A stretch of DNA of 64,000 nucleotides from Ramlibacter sp. (GCA_030695945.1 JAUYOG010000063.1:1-64000); one strand, 5' to 3'. Positions 18,341 to 28,544 are shown, counted from the stretch's first letter. Numbers and translations are program-made. The notes: generated by a model from the sequence alone, not told the origin.

Positions 18341-20536
18341 TCAGGCCTGTGCCGCCTTCACCTTCAGCCGCCAGGCGTGCAGCAGCGGCTCGGTGTAGCC
18401 GCTCGGTTGCTCCAGCCCCTTGAACACCAGGTCGCACGCGGCCTGGTAAGCGAACGACGTGTCGAAGTGGCCGGCCATCGGCTTGTAGAACGGGTCGCCC
18501 GCGTTCTGGCCATCTACGACGGCGGCCATGCGCTGGAAGGTCTCCTGCACCTGCTCCTTGGTCACCACGCCGTGGTGCAGCCAGTTGGCGATGTGCTGGC
18601 TGGAAATGCGCAGCGTGGCGCGGTCTTCCATCAGCGCCACGTTGTGGATGTCGGGCACCTTGGAGCAGCCCACGCCCTGGTCGATCCAGCGCACCACGTA
18701 GCCCAGGATGCCCTGGGCGTTGTTGTCGATCTCCTGCTGGCGCTCGGCGGCCGTCCACTTGGCCTCGGCCGCCACGGGGATCTGCAGCAGCCCCGCCAGG
18801 ATGTCCTCGCGCTGCGCGTCGGCGTCGATCTTCTCCATCTCCTTTTGCACGTCGGCCACGTTGACCAGGTGATAGTGCAGCGCATGCAGCGTGGCGGCGG
18901 TGGGCGACGGCACCCAGGCGGTGTTGGCGCCGGCTTTCGGATGGCCGAGCTTTTGCTCCAGCATCGCGGCCATCAGGTCGGGCATGGCCCACATGCCCTT
19001 GCCGATCTGCGCGCGCCCCCTCAGGCCGCAGCCCAGGCCGACCAGCACGTTGTTCTTCTCGTAGGCCTGGATCCAGGCGCTGGTCTTCATGTCGCCCTTG
19101 CGGTACATCGGGCCGGCGTGCATGGCCGTGTGCATCTCGTCGCCGGTGCGGTCCAGGAAGCCGGTGTTGATGAACGCGACGCGCGCCGCCGCGGCCTCGA
19201 TGCAGGCCTTGAGGTTGACGCTGGTGCGGCGCTCCTCGTCCATGATGCCGAGCTTCACCGTGTTCTCGGGCAGGCCCAGCATCGCCTCGACGCGGCCGAA
19301 CAGCTCGGACGCGAAAGCCACTTCCTTCGGCCCGTGCATCTTGGGCTTGACGATGTACACCGAGCCGGTGCGCGAGTTCTTGATGCCGGCCTGGCCGCGG
19401 CGCTTGAAATCGTGGATCGCGATCGTGGTGGTGATCACCGCGTCCATGATCCCTTCCGGAATTTCCTTGCCGCCGCCGTACAGGATGGCCGGGTTGGTCA
19501 TCAGGTGGCCGACGTTGCGCACGAACATGAGCGAGCGGCCATGCAGCGTCACCTCGCCGCCGTTGGGGCCCTTGTACACGCGGTCGGGGTTCAGCCCGCG
19601 CGTGAACGTCTTGCCGGCTTTGGTCACTTCCTCGGTCAGCGTGCCTTGCAGGATGCCCAGCCAGTTGCTGTACGCCAGCACCTTGTCCTGCGCGTCCACG
19701 CAGGCCACCGAGTCCTCGAGGTCCAGGATGGTGGAGAGCGCGGCCTCCATCACCAGGTCGCTGATGCCGGCGGCGTCGGCCTTGCCGATCGGCGTGTTGC
19801 GGTCGATCTGGATGTCGACGTGGATGCCGTTGTGGCGCAGCAGCACGGAGGAGGGCGCGGCCGCATCGCCCTGGAAGCCGGCGAATTGCGTGGCGTCCTT
19901 CAGCCCCGTGGACGATCCGTTCTTCAGGCTCACGGCCAACTTGCCGCCCTCGACTTTGTAGCCAGTGGCATCGGCATGCGAGCCCGAGGCCAGCGGCGCC
20001 GAGTCATCGAGGAACTTGCGCGCGAACGCGATCACCTTGGCGCCGCGCACCGGGTTGTAGCCCTTGCCCTTTTCCGCGCCGTCGGTTTCGGGGATCGCGT
20101 CGGTGCCGTAGAGCGCGTCGTAGAGCGAACCCCAGCGCGCGTTCGCAGCATTCAATGCATAGCGTGCGTTCAGGATCGGCACCACCAGCTGCGGGCCGGC
20201 TTGCTGCGCCAGCTCGGCGTCCACATTGGCGGTAGTGGCCTTCGCACCCGCGGGCGGCGGCACCAGGTAGCCGATTTGCTCGAGGAAGCCGCGGTAGGCG
20301 GCCATGTCGCGGATCGGGCCGGGGTTGGCCTTGTGCCAGGTGTCCAGCTCCGCCTGCAGGCGGTCGCGCTCGGCCAGCAGGGCGATGTTGCGCGGCGCCA
20401 GGTCGGCCACGATGGCGTCGAAGCCCTTCCAGAAGGCGGCGCTGTCCACGCCGGTGCCGGGCAGCACCTTCTCTTCGATGAAGCGGTGCAGTTCGGTGGC
20501 CACTTGCAGGCCGTGGACGGAGGTGCGGGAGGTCAT
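18341..20536 (-). CDS. glcB: malate synthase G
   Basis: 731 residues (E. coli GlcB 723) from the ATG at 20536. It condenses glyoxylate and acetyl-CoA to malate, closing the glyoxylate/glycolate assimilation route. Recognised by [53 protein letters not shown] core and the C-terminal [19 protein letters not shown]. The monomeric G isoform typically serves glycolate and two-carbon growth. A haloacid dehalogenase gene lies 31 bases upstream on the same strand; its product from monohaloacetate would be glycolate, which enters this route after oxidation. Confidence 0.97.
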   Translation of the reverse strand: MTSRTSVHGLQVATELHRFIEEKVLPGTGVDSAAFWKGFDAIVADLAPRNIALLAERDRLQAELDTWHKANPGPIRDMAAYRGFLEQIGYLVPPPAGAKATTANVDAELAQQAGPQLVVPILNARYALNAANARWGSLYDALYGTDAIPETDGAEKGKGYNPVRGAKVIAFARKFLDDSAPLASGSHADATGYKVEGGKLAVSLKNGSSTGLKDATQFAGFQGDAAAPSSVLLRHNGIHVDIQIDRNTPIGKADAAGISDLVMEAALSTILDLEDSVACVDAQDKVLAYSNWLGILQGTLTEEVTKAGKTFTRGLNPDRVYKGPNGGEVTLHGRSLMFVRNVGHLMTNPAILYGGGKEIPEGIMDAVITTTIAIHDFKRRGQAGIKNSRTGSVYIVKPKMHGPKEVAFASELFGRVEAMLGLPENTVKLGIMDEERRTSVNLKACIEAAAARVAFINTGFLDRTGDEMHTAMHAGPMYRKGDMKTSAWIQAYEKNNVLVGLGCGLRGRAQIGKGMWAMPDLMAAMLEQKLGHPKAGANTAWVPSPTAATLHALHYHLVNVADVQKEMEKIDADAQREDILAGLLQIPVAAEAKWTAAERQQEIDNNAQGILGYVVRWIDQGVGCSKVPDIHNVALMEDRATLRISSQHIANWLHHGVVTKEQVQETFQRMAAVVDGQNAGDPFYKPMAGHFDTSFAYQAACDLVFKGLEQPSGYTEPLLHAWRLKVKAAQA

Positions 20537-20567
20537 GGTGGGCTCCAGGGGATATTGAAGTCGGAAT

Positions 20568-21245
20568 TCAGAAGAACGAGAGGACGTCGCGCAGGCTGGC
20601 GCCGGTGCGCGTGGGCTGCGTGCCCAGCTCCTCGAACGGCAATTGGTAGCGGTTGACCCACAACGTGCGATAGCCGAACCAGGTGGCGGCCAGTGCATCC
20701 CACGCGTTGCAGGAGACGAAGGCGATCTGCTTCGCGTCGAAGCCCGTGGCCGCGAGGCCCAGCGCATAGGCGGCGGGGTGCGTCTTGTACTTGCGCACGC
20801 CGTCCACGCTCACCACATGATCGAGCAGCCCATCGAGCCCCGCGCTGCGCACGGCAATGCCCAGCATCTCCGGATCGCCGTTGGACAGGATGCCGGTGAC
20901 GACGCCCTTGGCCTTCAGCGCCGCCAGCACTTCCTTGTTCTCCGGGAAGGCCGACAGGTGCCGGTACTGGTTCATCAGCTTGTCTTCGCGCTCGGGCGTG
21001 AGGTCCAGCGTCAGCTTCTTGCAGGCGTAGCGCAGGCCGGCGCGCGTCAGTTCCCAGAACGGCTTGTAGTGCTCGCCGTCGTTGCTGGTGGTCACCAGCC
21101 GCGTGTACTCGATCTGCTTGTCGCGCCACAACACGCCCAGCGCCGCGCCTTGGCCGGGGAACAGCTGCTCCGCGAGCAGGCCGACGCTGTAGACGTCGAA
21201 AAGGGTGCCGTAGGCATCGAACAAAACGGCCTTGGGTTTTTCCAT
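20568..21245 (-). CDS. L-2-haloacid dehalogenase (HAD type II)
   Basis: 225 residues. It hydrolyses 2-haloalkanoates with inversion through an aspartyl ester. The known catalytic set of this family is present: D10 and T14 in FDAYGT, R41 in LWRDKQ, S121-N122 in ILSNGD, K154 and Y160 in YKTHPAAY, and S178-N180-D183 in SCNAWD. Conservation of R41 and the S-N-D set argues for a true dehalogenase rather than a generic HAD phosphatase. The start at 21245 lies in the long divergent control region shared with the TRAP operon. It likely forms an operon with glcB. Confidence 0.88.
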   Translation of the reverse strand: MEKPKAVLFDAYGTLFDVYSVGLLAEQLFPGQGAALGVLWRDKQIEYTRLVTTSNDGEHYKPFWELTRAGLRYACKKLTLDLTPEREDKLMNQYRHLSAFPENKEVLAALKAKGVVTGILSNGDPEMLGIAVRSAGLDGLLDHVVSVDGVRKYKTHPAAYALGLAATGFDAKQIAFVSCNAWDALAATWFGYRTLWVNRYQLPFEELGTQPTRTGASLRDVLSFF

Positions 21246-21401
21246 GGCAGTACTTTATTTGATACTTCGATCGGCATTAAATATGCGATTGGCGGTTTAT
21301 ACGTGATCGAAATACATGTAATACGCGCCCCGGACGGGGCAGCGAACGCCGCAGTACCACGTTCGACCTCGGCCCCCGGCTTGGCTCCGGGTTTCCACTA
21401 A

Positions 21402-21414
21402 TTGGCTAGACCAA
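21402..21414. promoter_or_regulatory. GntR-type operator candidate, distal copy
   Basis: TTGGC-TAG-ACCAA, extended by flanking bases to AATTGG-N5-CCAATT (21400-21416). It follows the TNGT-N3-ACNA pattern of FadR-subfamily GntR regulators. The centre (21408) is 45 bases from the proximal copy. The likely ligand is the GntR protein encoded at the end of the operon. Confidence 0.6.
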
Positions 21415-21446
21415 TTGCTGATCCTACAGTCGAATCGGCTTTTCAT

Positions 21447-21459
21447 TTGGTATAACCAA
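21447..21459. promoter_or_regulatory. GntR-type operator candidate, proximal copy
   Basis: A perfect TTGGT-ATA-ACCAA palindrome, 18 bases before the dctP-like ATG. It fits the FadR-family consensus closely and overlaps where the promoter or leader would be, so binding should block transcription of the TRAP operon. Confidence 0.65.
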
Positions 21460-21477
21460 TCTGTCTGGAGACCTGCA

Positions 21478-22473
21478 ATGCGCAAGATCGGATCCCTCCT
21501 CCTCGCCTCCGTGCTGGCCTTGGCCACCCACGTGGCGATGGCCAAAACCACCTTCAACCTGTCCACGCCCGACCCCGACACCTCGGAAATCACGCTCGCC
21601 GCGAAGAAGTTCGCCGAGATCGTGGCGGCCAAGACCGGCGGCGAAGTGGAAGTCAAGGTGTTCCCCAACGGCCAGTTGTATGGCGCGGATCCTTCGGCCG
21701 CCGTGCGCCAGCTGTCCGGCGGTTCGCTCGACATGCTGCTGCTGTCCAGTTCGCTCTACGCCAACTTCAACCCGAAATTCACGGCCATTTCGGTGCCCTA
21801 CCTTTTCGACGACACGGCGCAGCTGCGCTCCTACCTGTCGGGGCCCCTGGGTAATGAACTGCTGACCGACTTGAACGGCATCGGCATCAAGGGCCTGGTG
21901 ATGTGGCAACGGCCTTTCCGCCAGATGACCAATTCCAAACGCGCCATCAGCCAGCCGCAGGACATGGCCGGGATGAAGTTCCGTGTGCCGAACAACCCGC
22001 TGTGGATGGAGTTCTTCGCCAAGCTCGGCGCCGTGCCTACCCCGATGGCGTTCGGCGAGGTCTACAACGCGCTGCAGCTCAAGGTGGTCGACGGGCAGGA
22101 AAACCCGATCAACATTCCGGTGACGGCGAAGTTCTACGAAGTGCAGAAGTTCGCGACGATGTCCAACCACATGGCCGACGGCTGGGTGCTGGCCATCAAC
22201 CCGGCCAAGTTCGCCGCGCTGACGGACGCGCAAAGGCAGGCGGTACAGGCCGCCGCGGTGGAAGCCGAGGCATGGAAGTACGCCAACGACACGGCGGACA
22301 TCGACAAGTCCGTTGAATTTCTGCGCGCCAAAGGGATGCAGGTCAACAGCCTGACCCCGGACCAGCAGAAGGCCTTCGTGGCGGTGTCCAAGCAATTGTT
22401 CCCGCGCTTCTCGGCGCTCGTGAAGGACCAGGTGTTCTTCGACAAGACGCTGTCGTTCGTCGGCAAGAAGTAA
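21478..22473 (+). CDS. TRAP transporter solute-binding protein (DctP family)
   Basis: 331 residues from the ATG at 21478, with CTGGAG upstream. A signal peptide of about 22 residues ends in VAMA; the mature periplasmic protein binds the substrate. Family marks are LSGGSLDMLL, FRQMTNSKRAI, GMKFRVPNNP with the arginine that usually contacts a substrate carboxylate, and LQLKVVDGQENPINI. First gene of the seven-gene operon. The conserved arginine favours an acidic substrate such as a sugar acid, but TRAP proteins for polyols are also known. Confidence 0.9.
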   Translation: MRKIGSLLLASVLALATHVAMAKTTFNLSTPDPDTSEITLAAKKFAEIVAAKTGGEVEVKVFPNGQLYGADPSAAVRQLSGGSLDMLLLSSSLYANFNPKFTAISVPYLFDDTAQLRSYLSGPLGNELLTDLNGIGIKGLVMWQRPFRQMTNSKRAISQPQDMAGMKFRVPNNPLWMEFFAKLGAVPTPMAFGEVYNALQLKVVDGQENPINIPVTAKFYEVQKFATMSNHMADGWVLAINPAKFAALTDAQRQAVQAAAVEAEAWKYANDTADIDKSVEFLRAKGMQVNSLTPDQQKAFVAVSKQLFPRFSALVKDQVFFDKTLSFVGKK

Positions 22474-22482
22474 CGCTGCGCG

Positions 22483-23040
22483 ATGATGACCCAGGCCATG
22501 CAATCGCCGTACACCGAGACGCGCGAGGCTCTCCCGGCGCCCCGCGCGGGTTGGCTTGAGAAACTGACCGATGCGATCTGCGGCCTCGCGGCTGCGGGCA
22601 CCGTGCTCGTCGTGCTCGCGCAGGTGGTGAGCCGCCTGCTCGGTGCGCCGATTTCCTGGTCCGAGGAGCTGACCCGCGCCCTGTTCATCTGGATGATCTT
22701 CATGGGCCTGGCTTCGAGCATGCGCCGGGCCGACGCAGCCCGGGTCACCGTCTTCATGCAGGCGTTGCCGCGCCCCCTTCGCCGGCTGTCGCTGCCGATC
22801 TACCTGGTTTGCAGCATCGGCTTCTTCGTCCTGATGGCGTGGATGGGCACCAGGATGGTCAACCAGCAACTGGCCATGAACGAGTCGATCGCAACCCTCG
22901 GCTGGCCCAGCTGGGTGATCGGCCTGGTGATCCCGGTGTCGGCCGTCGTCGCCATTCTCTGCACCCTGGCTTCCTTGCGCGACCACCGGGCGGCCATTGC
23001 CCTGTCCGGCGACGCCCCTCGAGCATCGGAAACCCCATGA
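22483..23040 (+). CDS. TRAP transporter small permease (DctQ family)
   Basis: 185 residues with four membrane segments (about residues 30-50, 65-85, 100-125, 140-165). ISWSEELTRALFIWMIFMGLA is the typical DctQ stretch. It couples to the large permease in sodium-driven uptake. It overlaps the following gene by four bases (ATGA). A second methionine directly follows the first and the exact start is uncertain. Confidence 0.88.
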   Translation: MMTQAMQSPYTETREALPAPRAGWLEKLTDAICGLAAAGTVLVVLAQVVSRLLGAPISWSEELTRALFIWMIFMGLASSMRRADAARVTVFMQALPRPLRRLSLPIYLVCSIGFFVLMAWMGTRMVNQQLAMNESIATLGWPSWVIGLVIPVSAVVAILCTLASLRDHRAAIALSGDAPRASETP

Positions 23041-24317
23041 GCATCTCCCTGCTGCTGATCTTCCTGGGGCTTTCGGCGCTCGGCGTGCCGCTGGCGATCG
23101 CGCTCGGCCTGGCCGGCGTCGCCAGCATCGCCATCTTCACGGCGACGCCCATCACGCTTCTTTCCGAGAGCATGTTCTCGGCGATGAACTCCTTCCTGCT
23201 GGTCGCCGTGCCGCTGTTCCTGCTGGTCGGCCAGCTCATGGAACGTGGCGGCGTCGCCGACCGGATCTTCGATTTCGCGCATGCGCTCGTCGGCTGGCTG
23301 CCGGGCGGCATGGGCCACGTGAATGTCGCGTCGTCGGTCGTGTTCGGCGGTATCTCCGGCTCGTCGGTCGCCGATATCGCCTCGCTCGGTGCCGTCGAGA
23401 TCAACGCCATGGTGAAGCACGGCTACGACAAGGGCTACGCCGTCGGCATGACGTTGACCACCTCGACGCTGTCCTCCATCATCCCGCCGTCGATCCTGAT
23501 GGTGATCGCGGGCTCCATCGCCAGCCAGTCGATCGGCCTGCTGCTGATCGCGGGGCTGATCCCGGGCCTGTTCATCGCCGCCATGCTGATGGTCTACAAC
23601 CACATCTACAGCGTGCGCCGGGGCGTCTGCAAGCCGACGCCGTTCCGCTGGGGCCACCTGGGGCGCGCCGGGGTCAGGGCCATCCTGCCCATGCTCACGC
23701 CCGTGATCCTGATGGTCGGCATCCTCGACGGCTTCTTCACGCCGACGGAAGCCGCCGCCATCGCGGTGGTCTACACCTTCGGCGTCGCCGCGCTGGTCTA
23801 TCGCCAGATCGCGTGGAAGGACATCGCGCCGATGCTGATCGAGACCGCGCGCACCAGCGGCAACATCCTCTTCATCGCCGCGACCGCCAAGCTGGCGGCC
23901 TGGGTGTTCGCTTACGACGGGCTGCCGGTCAAGGTCGGCGAGCTGCTGGCGTCCGTCACGACCAGCCCCACGCTGATCATGGTGCTGGTGTTCCTCTTCC
24001 TGGTGATCGTCGGCATGTTCATGGACGCGATCGCGGCGATGTTCATCCTGATTCCGGTCTTGCTGCCGCCGGCCGTGGCGCTGGGCGTTGACCCCATCCA
24101 CATGCTGGTCATCATCGTGATCACGCTCACGCTCGGCCTGGTGACCCCGCCGGTCGGTGTCTGCCTGTTCGCCGTCGCCAAGGTGGCGAACATGTCCCTC
24201 GAAGAAGTGATCAAGGGCGCCACCGGCCCGGTGTCCGTCCTCGTCCTCGCCATCGTCGCGCTGGTCCTTTTCCCGGTACTCGTCATCGGGCCGTTGCGCC
24301 TGTTCGGCATGTACTGA
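23037..24317 (+). CDS. TRAP transporter large permease (DctM family)
   Basis: 426 residues, 11-12 membrane segments. GISGSSVADIASLGAVEI, TSTLSSIIPPSI and the C-terminal LGLVTPPVGVCLFAVAKVANM are DctM signatures. Forms the inner-membrane channel with the DctQ protein. The ATG at 23037 overlaps the upstream stop. The next gene begins 31 bases downstream. Confidence 0.93.
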   Translation: MSISLLLIFLGLSALGVPLAIALGLAGVASIAIFTATPITLLSESMFSAMNSFLLVAVPLFLLVGQLMERGGVADRIFDFAHALVGWLPGGMGHVNVASSVVFGGISGSSVADIASLGAVEINAMVKHGYDKGYAVGMTLTTSTLSSIIPPSILMVIAGSIASQSIGLLLIAGLIPGLFIAAMLMVYNHIYSVRRGVCKPTPFRWGHLGRAGVRAILPMLTPVILMVGILDGFFTPTEAAAIAVVYTFGVAALVYRQIAWKDIAPMLIETARTSGNILFIAATAKLAAWVFAYDGLPVKVGELLASVTTSPTLIMVLVFLFLVIVGMFMDAIAAMFILIPVLLPPAVALGVDPIHMLVIIVITLTLGLVTPPVGVCLFAVAKVANMSLEEVIKGATGPVSVLVLAIVALVLFPVLVIGPLRLFGMY

Positions 24318-24348
24318 TCGTCATTCCCGTCAATTCAAGGAGAAATTC

Positions 24349-25164
24349 ATGTTCCTCGGCAAGCAAGTCCGCCTCAATCGCCTCCTCGGTCCCTCGGGGC
24401 GTCTGCTGGCCATCATGCTCGACCACCCGATCACCCGCGGCATGATGCCCGGGCTCGAGGACATCCACGGCATGATGAAGAAGGTTGTGGCCGGCGGCCC
24501 CGACGCGGTCACGATCCACAAGGGCATTGCCGAGAAGGTGTTCGCTCCCTACGCCGCGCAGACGTCGTTCATCCTGAAGGCCAGCGCCTACCAGGTCGAC
24601 TATCACCCCCACTACGACACGCCGGTGGCGGATGTGGAGGAAGCGGTGCGCCTGGGCGCCGATGCCATCTCGGTCGGCTGCATCGTCGGCGGCCCCGAGC
24701 AGGCGCAGCAGCTGACCTTCCTGGGCAAGATTTCGAAGGAAGCGGGCTCGATGGGCATGCCGCTGGTCGCGCACATCTATCCCAAGGGCAGCATGATCAA
24801 GGACCCGAACGCGGCCAAGGCCGTCGCCTATGCGGCGCGGGTGGGGGCGGAGCTGGGCGTGGACATCATCAAGACGCTGTGGACGGGCTCGGCCGAGAGC
24901 TTCCGGCAGGTGGTCGAAGGCTGCCCGGCCATCGTCGCGCTGGCCGGCGGCGAGATGGGCGAGACGCTGGAAGACTACCTGCGCATGACGCGGGAAGCCC
25001 TCGACATCGGCCTGGGCGGCGTCACCTACGGCCGCTTCGTCTGGCAGCACCCGCATCCGACGGCGGTGATCAAGTCGCTGCGGGCGCTGATCCACGAAGA
25101 CGCCTCCGTCGCCGCGGCGCTCAAGGTGTTCGACGACGCCGTCACCGCGGAGAAAGTTGCATGA
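24349..25164 (+). CDS. class I aldolase of the DhnA/LsrF family
   Basis: 271 residues, a TIM-barrel aldolase using a Schiff-base lysine. The order [12 protein letters not shown] (phosphate/Asp loop), [40 protein letters not shown] (candidate Schiff-base Lys in IIKT) and [12 protein letters not shown] matches archaeal-type fructose-bisphosphate aldolase, ADH synthase and LsrF. In this operon it would cleave a phosphorylated ketose made by the dehydrogenase and kinase. An LsrF-type thiolase role is the alternative. An AAGGAGAAATTC ribosome site precedes the ATG at 24349; the stop overlaps the next start. Confidence 0.85.
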   Translation: MFLGKQVRLNRLLGPSGRLLAIMLDHPITRGMMPGLEDIHGMMKKVVAGGPDAVTIHKGIAEKVFAPYAAQTSFILKASAYQVDYHPHYDTPVADVEEAVRLGADAISVGCIVGGPEQAQQLTFLGKISKEAGSMGMPLVAHIYPKGSMIKDPNAAKAVAYAARVGAELGVDIIKTLWTGSAESFRQVVEGCPAIVALAGGEMGETLEDYLRMTREALDIGLGGVTYGRFVWQHPHPTAVIKSLRALIHEDASVAAALKVFDDAVTAEKVA

Positions 25165-26201
25165 AAGCAGCCGTCCTGCAAGCGCCGAACCAGTTGCGGC
25201 TGGCCGAGATGGCAACGCCCGAGGCGGCGGCCGGCGAGCTGGTATTGCGCGTGCGCGCCGCCACCGTGTGCGGCACAGACCTGCGCATCCTCAGCGGGCG
25301 CAAGACCAAGGGCGTGCGGTTTCCGTCGGTGATCGGCCATGAGTTCGCCGGTGACGTGGTCGAGGCCGGCGCGGGCGTCACGCAATTCAAGGTAGGCGAC
25401 CGCGTCTGCATGGACCCGGTGATTCCCTGCCGCGCCTGCGCCTACTGCAAGAGCGGGCGCGAGAACGTCTGCGTCAACCGGCAGGCGATGGGCTACGAAT
25501 TCGACGGCGCCTTCGCGGAGTACATCCGGATTCCCGCGATCGCCCTGGCCGCCGGCAACGTCTTCCACATGCCCGAGGGCATGAGCTTCGAGGCGGCGGC
25601 GCTGGCCGAGCCGCTGGCCTGCTGCATCAACGGCCAGCGCAACGCGCAAGTCGGCATGGGCGACAGTGTCGTTATCCTGGGCGCCGGCCCGATCGGCCTG
25701 ATGCACGCCGCGCTGGCCCGGGCGGCCGGGGCACGCCAGGTGATCGTGAGCGAGCCCAATGCCGCACGCCGCCAGGCCGCGGCGGAGCGGGGCGTGAACC
25801 ACGTCTTCGACCCGACCGGCGGCTCGCTCGCCGATTTCGTGAAGGCCCGCACCGACGGGCTCGGCGCCGACGTGGTGATCCTCGCCATCGGCGTGCCGCA
25901 ACTGGCGAACGAAGCACTGACCCTGGTGCGCCGCGGCGGCCGCGTGAACCTGTTCGCGGGCTTTTCCGCCGGTGACACGTCCACCATCGACGTCAACCTC
26001 ATTCACTACGGCGAGATCGTGGTGACGGGCGCGAGCGCGCTCAGCCGGCGCGACTACGAGCTGGCGCTGAACATGCTCGCCTCCGGCCAGATCGATGCCG
26101 GCTCGCTGATCACGCACCGGTACGAGGTGGCGGATTCGCTGGCCGCGTTCGACGAGGCCGGCAGCGGACGGGCGCTCAAGGTGGCGATCCACAATGACTG
26201 A
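25161..26201 (+). CDS. zinc-dependent alcohol/polyol dehydrogenase (MDR family)
   Basis: 346 residues from the ATG at 25161, overlapping the aldolase by four bases. The catalytic zinc site is shown by VCGTDLRI (Cys), GHEFAG (His-Glu); the structural zinc by [31 protein letters not shown] is the NAD(P) Rossmann motif. Closest in layout to sorbitol/threonine-type dehydrogenases. In context it should oxidise a secondary hydroxyl of the imported polyol or acid to a ketose for the kinase. Confidence 0.9.
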   Translation: MKAAVLQAPNQLRLAEMATPEAAAGELVLRVRAATVCGTDLRILSGRKTKGVRFPSVIGHEFAGDVVEAGAGVTQFKVGDRVCMDPVIPCRACAYCKSGRENVCVNRQAMGYEFDGAFAEYIRIPAIALAAGNVFHMPEGMSFEAAALAEPLACCINGQRNAQVGMGDSVVILGAGPIGLMHAALARAAGARQVIVSEPNAARRQAAAERGVNHVFDPTGGSLADFVKARTDGLGADVVILAIGVPQLANEALTLVRRGGRVNLFAGFSAGDTSTIDVNLIHYGEIVVTGASALSRRDYELALNMLASGQIDAGSLITHRYEVADSLAAFDEAGSGRALKVAIHND

Positions 26202-27717
26202 CGTGCTGCTCGGCATCGACGCCGGAACCAGTTCCATCAAGGTCTGCGCCTTCGACGGCGCGGGCAAGCTGCTGGGCAAGGCCCAGCGCTCGGTGCCGGT
26301 GATCACGCCGTTCCCCCTGTGGGTCGAGATCGACCTGGAGCGCTACTGGGAGCTGGTGACCGAAGCCATCCGGGAAGTGACAGCCCGGGTGGGTCCCGCC
26401 GCGGCGATCGGCCTGTCCACGACCTGCCCGACGACGGTGGTGCTGGACGCGGACGGAACGCCGCTGCGGCCGGGCATCGTCTACCTCGACGGCCGCGCCG
26501 ACGAACTGGTGCACGAGGTGACGGGCAGCGATGCGGTGGCCTACCAGGGCCGCACGGGCAATCGCGCCAGCCCCTCGACATGCTGGGCCGCCAACCTGCT
26601 GTGGCTGCAGCGTCACGAGCCGACCCTTTGGCAGCGCGTGCGCAAGGTCTGCATGCTCAATGGCTTCCTGGGGCTGCGCCTCACGGGCGTGCTGGGGCTC
26701 GACCCGACGCAGGCCTCGTATTCGGGGCTGATGGATGTGCGCGCGCCGCGGCCTTGCCTCTCGGCCGACTTGCTGCGCCTGTGGAACGTGGAGCAGGAGC
26801 TGGTGCCGCCCCTGCGCTCGGGGGCGGAGCTGCTGGGCGGCATCACCAGTGCCGCGTCGGAGCGCACCGGCCTGGCGTCCGGCACCCCCGTCTCCCTGGG
26901 CGTGGCCGACACCGTCGCCGCGGCGTTCGCCATCGGCATGCGCGAGAACGGCGAGGCTTTCGAATCCGTCGGGACCTCGGGCGTGATCACGTTCTGCCTG
27001 GACCGGCCCGACTTCGATTCGTGCTTCCTCAACCGCTATCACATCCTGCCGGGCCGCTGGCTGGCCCATGGCGCCATGTCCACGCTGGGCGGGTGCTTCG
27101 GCTGGCTGCAAAGCAAGGTCTGGCCGGAGGTGCGTTCGCTGCCGGAACTGGAGCGCATGGCGCAGGAATCGGTCCCCGGCTCGAACGGAGTCGTGTTCCT
27201 GCCCTACCTGGCAGGCGAGCGCAGCCCGATCTGGGATGCGGAGGCCAGCGCCGCGTGGATCGGCCTGCGCCTGTCGCACACCCGCGCCGACATGGTGCGT
27301 GCGGTGTTCGAGGGCGCCGCGTTCGGCCTGCGCCAGATCCTGCAGCGCGCCGAAGCGCAATGGAACTGGCACCCCGCCAAGCTGGTGGGCGTCGGCGGCG
27401 GCGCGCACAGCCGGTTCTGGGCGCAGATCAAGGCCGATGTACTGCAGCTGGAATACGGCATGGCCGAGTTCACGGATGCCAGCGCGCTGGGCGCCGCCCT
27501 GCTGGGCGGCATCGCCAGCCGGCGCTACAGCGGCCTGGACGATCCCGCGCTGCCCACCATCCAGGTCGCCTCGCAGTACATCAAGCCGGGCACGCCGGAG
27601 CGCCGGGCGTTGTACGATCGCCAGTTTTCCGTGTTCGCGAGCCTCTATCCGCTGTTGGCGCCGTCCATGCACACGTTGGGCGCAAGCACCGCGCCGCGAG
27701 AACGGCCATCGCCGTAG
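26194..27717 (+). CDS. FGGY-family carbohydrate kinase
   Basis: 507 residues, start overlapping the dehydrogenase stop by eight bases. LLGIDAGTSSIKVCAFD is the N-terminal phosphate-1 motif, GLSTTCPTTVVLDADG the substrate region, and SLGVADTVAAAFAIG contains the expected catalytic aspartate; GVGGGAHSRFWAQIKADVL is the C-terminal FGGY adenosine/phosphate-2 motif. Xylulokinase-like overall; LsrK (AI-2 kinase) belongs to the same superfamily. It phosphorylates the ketose before aldol cleavage. Substrate unidentified. Confidence 0.88.
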   Translation: MTDVLLGIDAGTSSIKVCAFDGAGKLLGKAQRSVPVITPFPLWVEIDLERYWELVTEAIREVTARVGPAAAIGLSTTCPTTVVLDADGTPLRPGIVYLDGRADELVHEVTGSDAVAYQGRTGNRASPSTCWAANLLWLQRHEPTLWQRVRKVCMLNGFLGLRLTGVLGLDPTQASYSGLMDVRAPRPCLSADLLRLWNVEQELVPPLRSGAELLGGITSAASERTGLASGTPVSLGVADTVAAAFAIGMRENGEAFESVGTSGVITFCLDRPDFDSCFLNRYHILPGRWLAHGAMSTLGGCFGWLQSKVWPEVRSLPELERMAQESVPGSNGVVFLPYLAGERSPIWDAEASAAWIGLRLSHTRADMVRAVFEGAAFGLRQILQRAEAQWNWHPAKLVGVGGGAHSRFWAQIKADVLQLEYGMAEFTDASALGAALLGGIASRRYSGLDDPALPTIQVASQYIKPGTPERRALYDRQFSVFASLYPLLAPSMHTLGASTAPRERPSP

Positions 27718-28467
27718 ATGACAAAGCTGCAACAAGGCGCATTACCCGCATACCATAGCCTCATGAACGACGAGGCTGACGATCTCCTGGCGCGGATCAT
27801 CGAGATAGCGATGCGGACGAAGGCCGACGCCAGCGGCCGCATCCGGCTGCCGACCGAGCGCGATCTCTCCGAAATCCTGGGCGTGCAGCGTCCCACGGTG
27901 CGCGAGCGCCTCACCATGCTCGAAACCATGGGGTTCGTGCAGCGCCGCCAGGGCAGCGGCACCTACCTGGCCCTGCCGAACTCGCAGTTCCTCCAGCTTT
28001 ATTTCGAGGTAGGCCTGAAGCTGGGCTTCGTCTCCATCGACCAGATGCAAAAGGCGATGGAAATGATTGGCCTGGAGATGGTCAGCAACGCGGCGATCCA
28101 CGCCGACAGCGCCGACATCGACCTGCTGGAACAGTCCGTCAAGCGCCTAAAGCAGGTCTCCGGCATCCACGAGTTCGTCGACGGCCAGTTCGAGTTCCAC
28201 GCCGGGCTGGCGCGAGCCTGCCACAACCCCGTCCTCAGCATCCTCATCGACGGCATGGCGCGCGTGATCCGCGCCGTGCTGCTGAACCGGATGCGCGTGC
28301 TTTCGATGGTGCAGGGCGCCTTCGACCGCAGCGTCGACGCCCACGACGCCGTGCTGCAGGCGCTGCGCGATCGCGAGCCGGAGATGGCGCGCATCGCGCT
28401 GCAGGAGTGCTATGCGCTCTGGCGGCGCGAAGCCTCGAAGATTTCGATGCTGCACCTGGTGGAGTAG
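27718..28467 (+). CDS. GntR-family regulator (FadR/FCD type)
   Basis: 249 residues from the ATG touching the kinase stop, or 234 from the in-frame ATG at 27763. The winged helix (RIRLPTERDLSEILGVQRPTVRERLTMLE, about residues 42-70) and the all-helical FCD ligand domain (HADSADIDLLEQS, FEFHAGLARACHNPVL with metal-site histidines) are clear. Terminal gene of the TRAP operon, so it is probably the local repressor acting on the TTGGY-N3-ACCAA sites at 21402 and 21447. Confidence 0.88.
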   Translation: MTKLQQGALPAYHSLMNDEADDLLARIIEIAMRTKADASGRIRLPTERDLSEILGVQRPTVRERLTMLETMGFVQRRQGSGTYLALPNSQFLQLYFEVGLKLGFVSIDQMQKAMEMIGLEMVSNAAIHADSADIDLLEQSVKRLKQVSGIHEFVDGQFEFHAGLARACHNPVLSILIDGMARVIRAVLLNRMRVLSMVQGAFDRSVDAHDAVLQALRDREPEMARIALQECYALWRREASKISMLHLVE

Positions 28468-28544
28468 GGCGCCGCATGAAACGGCTGGCAAGAGCGCAGG
28501 GCGTGCAGATCGTGACGCCGTCGATCGATGTCGTCCGTACCGGA

